Part shown: one piece after another, positions 64,000 to 64,000 of the stretch | Layout of the letters: each line of letters opens with the position of its first letter | Position numbering within the stretch: position 1 is the first letter of the stretch | Assembly: GCA_964035575.1 (NCBI GenBank) | Contig: OZ037860.1 | Location: 203,689-267,688, forward strand | Source of the DNA: Rhynchopus sp. YZ270_cl-10 | Taxonomy: Eukaryota > Euglenozoa > Diplonemea > Diplonemida > Diplonemidae | Direction of reading: 5' to 3' | DNA: 64,000 nucleotides | Position numbers and translations under genes: made by a program | Notes under the pieces: generated by a model | Told to the model about the DNA's origin: nothing | Databases searched by the model: none | What the model saw: the letters and a program-made list of their open reading frames with translations, nothing else

Positions 64000-64000
64000 T

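Larger units (their letters stand above)
61384..64000. repeat. Segmental duplication, unit B (runs off the window)
   Basis: Second copy of 56780-60959, shifted by about 4.75 kb at the stop codon of the astacin gene. It is cut by the window end. Confidence 0.85.

Noticed and set aside
1-64000. tRNA or rRNA genes
   Set aside because: I looked for B-box-like GGTTCGAATCC motifs and rRNA landmarks and saw none. A covariance search would be decisive.

Overview
The window looks like nuclear DNA of a unicellular eukaryote. Every confidently recognised protein gene lies on the minus strand. Several have short conventional introns (about 43-80 nt, mostly GTATGT/GTACGT donors, one of 566 nt). Several have a pyrimidine-rich stretch ending in AG about 10-40 nt upstream of the ATG, as a trans-splice acceptor would. 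A one-direction gene array plus short cis-introns plus AG close to the start suggests a euglenozoan, a diplonemid being my best guess; this is inference, because no spliced-leader sequence can be seen here. Genes are moderately GC-rich, while spacers are AT-rich and full of A/T tracts.

Layout. 0.2-13.0 kb: six minus-strand genes (coiled-coil protein, membrane-anchored GH18 chitinase-like protein, MFS transporter, oxysterol-binding protein, EF-hand-like protein, TIP41/TIPRL). 13.0-33.4 kb: a 20-kb stretch without a recognisable gene, holding A/T tracts, a (TACAG)74 satellite, small inverted-repeat elements, a 2.2-kb foldback element and many short A-tailed stem-loop cassettes. 33.4-46.8 kb: a P/Q-rich multi-exon protein, a SUMF2-like protein, a GILT thiol reductase with an in-frame UGA exactly where the first catalytic cysteine belongs, a 67-residue two-exon gene, an FkbM-like methyltransferase and a multi-pass membrane protein, plus a few unidentified plus-strand coding-looking stretches. 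47.0-53.2 kb: a 6.2-kb composite mobile element with matching termini that carries a whole-looking hAT transposon and a 1.2-kb near-perfect palindrome. 53.6-64.0 kb: a six-TM nucleotidyl cyclase, a small secreted protein and a tandemly duplicated gene for a secreted astacin metalloprotease with a PA14 domain; the second copy runs off the window.

How the genes fit together. They do not form a pathway. Four neighbours (SUMF2-like, GILT, methyltransferase-like and, further on, astacin) have signal peptides and would act in the secretory or lysosomal route. The most notable observation is the probable selenoprotein GILT. Next are the families of tiny stem-loop cassettes, whose stems partly covary between copies, and the nested transposon block.
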